Assembly (NCBI RefSeq): GCF_011397635.1
Contig: NC_064753.1
Span: 37,119,822-37,183,821, forward strand
Source: Epinephelus fuscoguttatus
Lineage: Eukaryota; Chordata; Actinopteri; Perciformes; Serranidae
Length of the DNA stretch: 64,000 bases
Reading direction: 5' to 3'
Below are positions 56,925 to 64,000 of this stretch, piece after piece. The notes under the pieces were generated by a model, which saw only the letters and a list, made by a program, of their open reading frames with translations, searched no databases and was not told the origin of the DNA. The position numbers were made by a program, and so were the translations under genes. Numbering within the stretch: position 1 is the stretch's first letter; the number at the start of each line of letters is the position of its first letter.

Positions 56925-57165
56925 CTCCCACAGTCCAAAGACATGCAGATTGGGGACTAGGTTAATTGATAACTCTAAATTGTCCGTAGGTGTGAATGTG
57001 AGCGTAAATGGTTGTCTGTCTCTATGTGTCAGCCCTGCGATAGTCTGGCGACCTGTCCAGGGTGTACCCTGCCTCTCGCCCGATGTCAGCTGGGATAGGC
57101 TCCAGCCCCCTCACGACCCTCAAGAGGATGAAGCGGTTAGAAGATGAATGAATGAATGAATAAAT
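56925..57165 (+). mobile_element. SINE/L2-type repeat, 5'-truncated
   Basis: The body CCTCCCACAGTCCAAAGACA, GCGATAGTCTGGCGACCTGT, CAGCTGGGATAGGCTCCAGC and the tail CAAGAGGATGAAGCGGTTAG then (AATG)n form the best-preserved 3' end of this family in the window. Confidence 0.8.
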
Positions 57166-57507
57166 GGCTCCTGCTAAATGGCTGGTTTCACTTTCAGGAT
57201 TTGATCCATCCTATAACATTTTGAAAGTATAGAAGAGCTGCAAGATTGAATCATTTTATCACCATTTAAGTGAGCAAAGGGCTAAACCAGTAGTTGAGTT
57301 GCAGCTGAAGCAGCTATGTGACTTGCCCACTACACAACCAGCCCCCTTCGCCCCATGATCCAGAAGCAGAAACCCTGAAGAAAATGCTAACTTAGCCTTT
57401 AGCTAGTTATGAAGTGTTAGGTTAAAAGAGAGGTGGCTTAGGTTAGGTTTAGGTGAAAGGGTAGGGTAAGGATTATCTCTAGTTAACTATAAGGGGAATC
57501 ATGTCTT

Positions 57508-57812
57508 GGTAAATGGACCTGCACTTGTATAGCGTCTTTCTAGTCGCCCCCACTCCGAGTTTTTACACTACGAGTCATGTTCACCCATTCACACACTAGT
57601 GGACGAGGCTACCATGCTACCTGCTACTCAGTTTTTTTGTCTTTTCTTAACACACACACCAATGGAACAGTCATCTGGAGCAATTTTGGGTTCAGTATCT
57701 TACTTGAGGATACCTCGACATGCAGACTAGAGGAGCCGGGGATTAAACCGCTGATCTTCTGATTAGCGGACAACCCTATCATAGCTCTACCCTCTGAGCC
57801 ACAGCCACCCCC
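57508..57812 (-). mobile_element. tRNA-derived SINE, reverse orientation
   Basis: Minus-strand head GGCTGTGGCTCAGAGGGTAG (A box) and GCGGTTTAATCCCCGGCTCC (B box), with the tail reading ACAAGTGCAGGTCCATTTAC. It is the same family as 23315-23556. Confidence 0.75.
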
Positions 57813-57839
57813 TCTTCACTTATAATGAATAAAGTAAAT

Positions 57840-60800
57840 GAATGAAGTGGATTATTGCTATGTTTGGCCTCATATTTCTTTACTACACTGGGCCCAGTGA
57901 TGCAGAAGATCAGGGAAGTTAAACTTTTTTTGGCTTTATGCACCACTGACACATCCTAGGCACATTTCCCATGGCCTTCTGTATCAAATGTCTGACACTG
58001 TACATGGGAGACATTTTCTAGTTTTGGAGCATGCCTTTATAATTGTAAAAATAGACATTCTATGTTATTAAATGTAGTAAATCAAATATATTTTAATTTT
58101 TCTTTTACATTAGTCAAGTGACTTGCCTTCCTCATGATATTACTTATAGCTCACCTCACCTCAGCAACTAAACTGCTTGTAATTAAATTCTGATTGATCT
58201 TATCGACACAAGAACTCATTACACATATCTGTTACTACTGGAGTGTCTTGGGATACTCCAAAGTATATTTCATTGTAATAAAAGTAATTTCTAATAATCA
58301 ACTTGACTAACTACAACAAGAAGGTCTTTGTCTTTCTTGCCTCTGCTCATGAGGTCAACCATTTTCACTGGAACTCATAGTTACTGCTATACATATACTG
58401 TACTTTTGCAATCTCGCCAAGTAGAGCAAAACAGCAAAAGTGCCAACAGCAACTTCTCGTGTCTTCGGGAAGGCACTTAAGCTACTTACCAAATGTGTAG
58501 GAGTGGTATTCTGCACTGAGGAGCTTGCAGCTGTAAAAGTCCTCTGACATTGAGAAAACTGAGCTGAACACTTCAAACTTCTACAGCACATACTGGTTTT
58601 GCACCAATGTGTGTTTTTCTCATTGCCTGATTTCAACTCATCCTCTCTTCACTCCTTCTCCTCCAGTGTAAACTCTTCTTGCCAAGGCAGCGACACACAG
58701 AGATTTAGCTGTCAGTGGTTTCTACAGTGTGGTCTGGATCTTGTTCAGGTGCAAAGAAGTTGTTGTAAAAGAGCAAAAGCCTGAAAAGTAAAGAAAGAAG
58801 GGTAACACTTTATTTAAAGGGGTGTGGACAAGACTGACATGACACCCGTCATGAGCACAAGAGTCTTTATGAATATTTCATGTCTTAATGTTAATTAAGT
58901 CATTTTGAAGTTGACAATGATTAAGATGTTTTTGTTATGACAACCTGACAGTAGCCAAGACAACATTACCTGTCATTAACATGTCATAACAGGCCTAATA
59001 ATGAAACTAAAAGCTGGGCTAGGCAGTTTTAATTTGGCGTCACTGGGCAAATGTCCCATTGTAATGCAAGAGGTCTGAGAGAATCAGACTTCTGCACCTC
59101 CTCTTGGCTCTGTTTTCAGAGACCATGATGGGAGACCTTGGTCAATCACAGGTCATTTCAGAGGGAGGACGTTCAGCTGTTCTATGAATACAGCTGTGCA
59201 GGCACGTCCCTTCAGATGGTGAAAGCCTGAGTCATTGGTGGAGTATCCTGCAAAGAAAGTTCTTATTCCAGCATATGCAACAACTGCCTACGCTGCAAAG
59301 CAACCCAAAAAAGGAAGATTGACTTATACAAAAGAGATTCTCAAAGTTTGACAATAAACACATTAAAAAACATTTCAAAAAATGTGTTTCAGAGATGGAG
59401 AGAAAATGTTGCTAATAGTTTAGCCTTCTGCTAACTGGAGGTGAAAAAAATGCACTTTTAGTGGACGTATTTCAACGTTGTTTGACGCTGTCTGAGTGCC
59501 CTATTATTTAATATAGCGGGCTGTATGCAGGTCAGCCCTGGCTTTGTACTGGAGAAATGTCAAATCTTGAACATCCTATCACTCATTTAGACAAAAGTAG
59601 ATCGGGAAATAGGGCCCAGGTTGAAAAAACATTAGTTAACCCTTTAAAATTAACTTAAAATTTCACATGTGCTTGGTCTTAACACTGGCTGCCAGGAGAC
59701 TGTTATGATTGTGTCATATATATTTCTTGATCTCAACTACAGTGGTGTGATTTAGACTTAAATGTCATTAAATGTTCTTATTCTCTCAAATGCTTTTAAA
59801 TACCATTACAACATATTCTCAGCTTGTACATTTTGTGCTTTGGAGGAAAAAACAGAAAAACAGGATTAGCCAAGCTTAATTTTTATCTTACTTAAACAGA
59901 GGGTTCAGACAAATTCTTACCTTGCACATTTTGTACCTTGTAAAAAAAAACAGGATAACTTGTTCTTCCTCAAACAGAAGGTTCTGGGCTCCTCCTGCAG
60001 CACTTTGCAAACTTCTGGTTACCTTGGTCTCCGGGGAGCAGCTGGTTGAAGGTGTCCAGAGATGTGATCACTAACTCAGCAGTTACAGTTCTTTTCACAA
60101 TAGTGTTGCAGGTGAGCTTTAATATTGGTGAAGGCCTTTTTCATGGACGTTGAATGTTCTCAGGGTATTCTGGTAGTGTTGTTTGTATTGTTTTCAGTAT
60201 GGCGTCAGTTTGTCCCCAAAATCTGTAGAAAATATAAGTAAACCTTCCTTCTTTTGTTTATTGAAATACTGATTTTAATGGTATCACCCTCTAACAACTA
60301 GTATATTTTTTAAGAAGTCTGAAATTATGATAGTGTCAGTTAACTCACTTTCTGGAGCCTTCTATTTGAGGACATATATATTGTATGTATATATACATAG
60401 GAAGATATATGGCTTCCACATGACGGTGATGACATATTATATTTGTGTCCTTAACTGTTGTGCTTTTGAGCAACATTTGTTTGTTTTTCTGTCAGCCCGC
60501 TAGTGTTATAGTTGTCAACAGCTTTCTTGAACTGTTACTGAACTTTTTATTTTCTCTCAGAACTGCACAAACGTATGCTACAACGTAACGCATCTCCTGC
60601 CTATGAGGTCTTCTCGCTCCAAACAGCAACCAGGCGTTGTGTTTAAGCGCTTGCCATTATCTGTTCCCCTTGCTTTTTTTTAGAACATGTATCAGCTATG
60701 TCTGGCAGTAGCTGATGATGCTGAATAATGATGACGAAGCCTATCTTATGTCACCACAACCTGCTTGGAGGCGGATGCTTTGGCCTGACTCCTTAGATGG

Positions 60801-63800
60801 TCCTTTCTGGGTGTGACTCGGCACAACTCGGGCCACTCAAAGAAACTCTATATGATCATATTCAGAGCATTATTGTTGATGCTGAGGTTGTCTTCACGTG
60901 ACTCTCAACATGGAGGTGGCTGAGCAGGCAGCTAGCAGCAAACAGTGCGAACAGTGCTAGTAGAAGCAACAGTCATGGGTGTGTAAAGGTGGGTGGTGAG
61001 GGTGCTGCAGCACCACCTATTGACAAGGGGTAGAACAACACAGTCTGTAAATAGTATTGATAGTATTGATAGTACTAATACTAGTTTACGATAACTCATG
61101 GGTTTTTTGAACATCTGTTGTAAGTTTTGAACACCATATGATAAGGTGCTAGAAGCTAATCAATCATCAGAGAGGCTAAGCAGGCTGACAAAGACCATAA
61201 GTTTACCAGGACAATTTTTGAGCTGCATTTTAAATTCATGAAATACACTGGACATAGGGGACGTCCACTGCTGGTGCAGATCCATCTGGATGGAGTTTTA
61301 TAGCCACTAATGATAGAGCGACAGACAAGTGGACATAATGTTAATTTGCCCAGGGGACATGAGTGGCTTCTGTAAACATACAACTGAATGTCCTTGACCA
61401 TGTACAAGGAAGTAGTACCAATTTTGGCACATACAGTTCAGAAACAAATTGTGTCTGAGGGGAGAGTGCACACACACAGCCACCGTTGTGAGTACGTCTG
61501 AGCAGTTTTCCTGTAGCTCCTTATCTCAGTCACGAGAACAAATGTTTGCATTGTAGGTTTCTGCAAACCAGGGATATGTAAAATTTGTAACTTAGTGTGT
61601 AGCAGATATGTTGAAACTTTACATTTCAACAGTGCTGTGGTTATCATGTGGTTAGGTTTAAGTACAAAAACCACTTGGTTATAGTTTGGCTAAAAACATC
61701 CACTTTTGGTGCCATACACGATCATAGCTGGGAATGCCACCAATGTCTCGCTAACAAAACACCGGTTGTACAATCTCAAAAAAATAACCAGTTTTGTTGC
61801 TTGTTGTTCTCAAAGAGTTGTCTGCAGCTGGCATCCGCCTCACCTAAGCAAGTGCACATACGTAGTCATGGGCGCACATATATTCTGCCCAGCACTCCTC
61901 AGCAACAGAGTTAATGGTGTTAACCAGGGGGAACTAGAGAGTGGAAGCTATACCTCTGCGCTGACGCTGTCCCGTTAGCAGCGTTAACCATGGCATGATT
62001 GCAGTGGAGAGCAACAGCAATTAGCCAGCCAGTGAGATAAACACACAGTGAGTAACATGCACGAATATGCACGCCCAGCTGGACCATCTACCACAAACAG
62101 AGAAGCTTGCATCTGCTTAGGATACAATAACTCCACTATATCTTCACATAGCAAATAGTTGTTTGCTGCTGGTAAAAACTGGTAATGGAGATGCAAATCA
62201 AAGCGGCATGGTTTGACTCAGCACGGCCAAAAGTGCCAATGGAAAAAACCCTATATATATTTTCAGTGGAGGCCCCTTTAATCCTTTATCAGACCAACAA
62301 TAAGACAAGACATACAGTAGGTGTGGCGGTGAATATGGAGTAAATCTGTATGACTTATTGCCTCTCTCCTCAGAATGCATGTGTTCCCACGTGTGCTGAT
62401 ACAGCAGACACTTTCATCCCCTCCCTCCTACAGCTATGTGGCCCCCCAGCTCCTTTACAGTCTACTACAGCACTGCTTCACTCTCCTGGCAGACTAAGTG
62501 CTTGAGAACCTTTAGCCCACATACCATAAGAGCTAGGAGTTATTCTGGGAAATAAAGTGAAGCTGAATTACCGACCGGCTGCCAGACAGATTGACACAAA
62601 AGAAATCCAGACAGTAAGGTGGTGAAACAGAAAAGAAAGAAAGGCTTGGAGGGAACTAATGAGAGGTTTTCATGGGGGAGGAGGAGGTCTGAGCCAAGGA
62701 GACATGTAATGGCCGACAAGAATGCGGCCTATCTGATTAATCTGGTAGGAAAGGGGGTGTTGGGGAAGGAATTTTGCTATAGTTTCGAGCTGGGTGCCAT
62801 GGCACTGTGTGTGCAACAGCAAACAAATAGGAGAAAAATATATAACTTGTTTTAAAAGAGGTGAATGAGAAAAGGATTTGTCATTAAGAGGAGGGGAGGA
62901 AAGAGGACTGATGGGAGAAGAAAAGAAAAAGAAAAACTCCTCGAGGCCTGGCTGTCTATTTCCTATCTTCAAACCACCAATATAGGCTGCCTATTTTTAG
63001 CTGCTCACAATTTGTATCACACTGTCATCATAGATGAGAAGAATGAGGTTGCAGGGGTGGTGACCTGCAGCCCGCCACGTTATTCTGCATCATCATGACG
63101 GAATCAGTAATTAGAGAGGAAATCAAAGCAGTAAATGAAAAGAGAGATTGGATCTTAGATGATAGATGCCTCCTCCTGGTCCAGTGTGTCATCCGCCCAC
63201 ATTGACAGCCCTAAATAAAATGAAATAAATATGTGAGTGAGCTATTTTCTGAAGTGCGCAGTGAATGGGGTGGAGGCAGTGTAAGTTTAGTTCAGTGGGT
63301 TTAGCTTAGACAGTGTGAGGAAGTCTGCGGCTCTGGGGAGGAATCTGAGTCCTCAACAGAATGTGCTGCTCTTCTCCTTCAGGTCTGCCGTGGGGATTCC
63401 TCACTAAGACAGAGACAAGGCCTCTGCCAGCATGCAACAGAGCCTGCTGACATTTGTTAATTTAGTCAGTCAGTCACTCGCTCAGTCATTCCTCTTTCCT
63501 GTGGTGGGATATGCACTTCAGTGCCACAGTAGGAAATATTCTATTACAAAAAAAGTCACATTTTCAACACTGCATGAGAATTTTTAAATAATCAACATGT
63601 TGAGCTGTAAGCAATAATTAACTGCTACTGCTGGTGCAGAGAGTGTTCGGTTTGACTAAATTTTCAGTGTTAATCTACAACAATGCGTCTTATTGTTGCT
63701 GTTGGGTAAAAACCTTAACCTGTTTGGGTGATTTTATGCTTTAACATCGGTTACGTCAGTTGCATACTCCTCTAAAGCTGGAAACTATTAAAAAAATACA

Positions 63801-63820
63801 TATTTCCGAAACTCTTTAGA
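57840..63820. other. Spacer without recognised gene
   Basis: About 6 kb with no supported exon. The segment 61700-61860 shares strings with 52050-52130 (a GTTTTGTTGYTTGTTGWTCTCAAA-type core) and is probably a dispersed repeat. A less repetitive stretch at about 62580-63230 may be conserved non-coding DNA. Confidence 0.35.
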
Positions 63821-63834
63821 TGATGTCAGAGGTT

Positions 63835-64000
63835 CAGTGTGCAGGATTCAGGGGCATCTACAGGCAGAAATTGTATATAATGTTATGTTTTCATTAGTTT
63901 ATAATCACCTGACAATAAGAATAGTTGTGTTTCATTACCACTGAATAAGCCGTTCATTTCCACCCAAACACCTTAAGTTCAGATTTTCCGTAAAGTCCTA
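63835..64000 (+). repeat. Dispersed fish repeat, cut by the window end
   Basis: GTGCAGGATTCAGGGGCATC, GGCAGAAATTGTATATAATG, AATCACCTGACAATAAGAAT and GAATAAGCCGTTCATTTCCA match, in order, the two halves of the repeat at 25-800 without the Tc1 insertion. Confidence 0.7.

Overview
The window looks like teleost fish chromosomal DNA. It has AT-rich spacers, short vertebrate-type exons with GT/AG introns, long microsatellites, and many fish-style repeats (Tc1 remnant, hAT-like MITEs, tRNA-derived SINEs, a LINE tail). Three gene loci were recognised by reading conserved protein motifs and joining exons at splice sites with matching phases. No database search was possible, so gene names rest on remembered family sequences.

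Region by region: (1) 1-4905 (+) holds the last four coding exons of USP8; the rest of the gene lies left of the window. (2) 7875-12374 (-) holds six exons of a USP50-like ubiquitin protease, tail-to-tail with USP8. Its last exon, with the catalytic His/Asp region, is short and lacks an ATG. (3) 13549-14804 (-) is a long piggyBac-transposase-derived ORF directly upstream of USP50 on the same strand. It ends in a splice donor whose phase matches the first USP50 exon, so the two may form one 781-residue piggyBac-deubiquitinase fusion. (4) 28576-37115 (-) is a complete seven-coding-exon MAPK6 (ERK3) gene; a CpG-rich promoter and a non-coding first exon lie near 38.5-38.7 kb. (5) 38.7-64 kb has no gene I can name. 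It contains a GC-rich possible promoter, a few exon-like segments, a large minisatellite, several terminal-inverted-repeat elements, SINEs and a LINE fragment.

USP8 and USP50 are paralogous deubiquitinases and share intron positions and phases here. MAPK6 is an atypical MAP kinase that is itself controlled by ubiquitin-dependent turnover. No functional link between the genes can be shown from the sequence; the grouping is positional. The strongest leads are the possible piggyBac-USP50 fusion and a near-perfect 110-bp-arm hairpin (7247-7475) flanked by a 15-bp direct repeat, between the 3' ends of USP8 and USP50.
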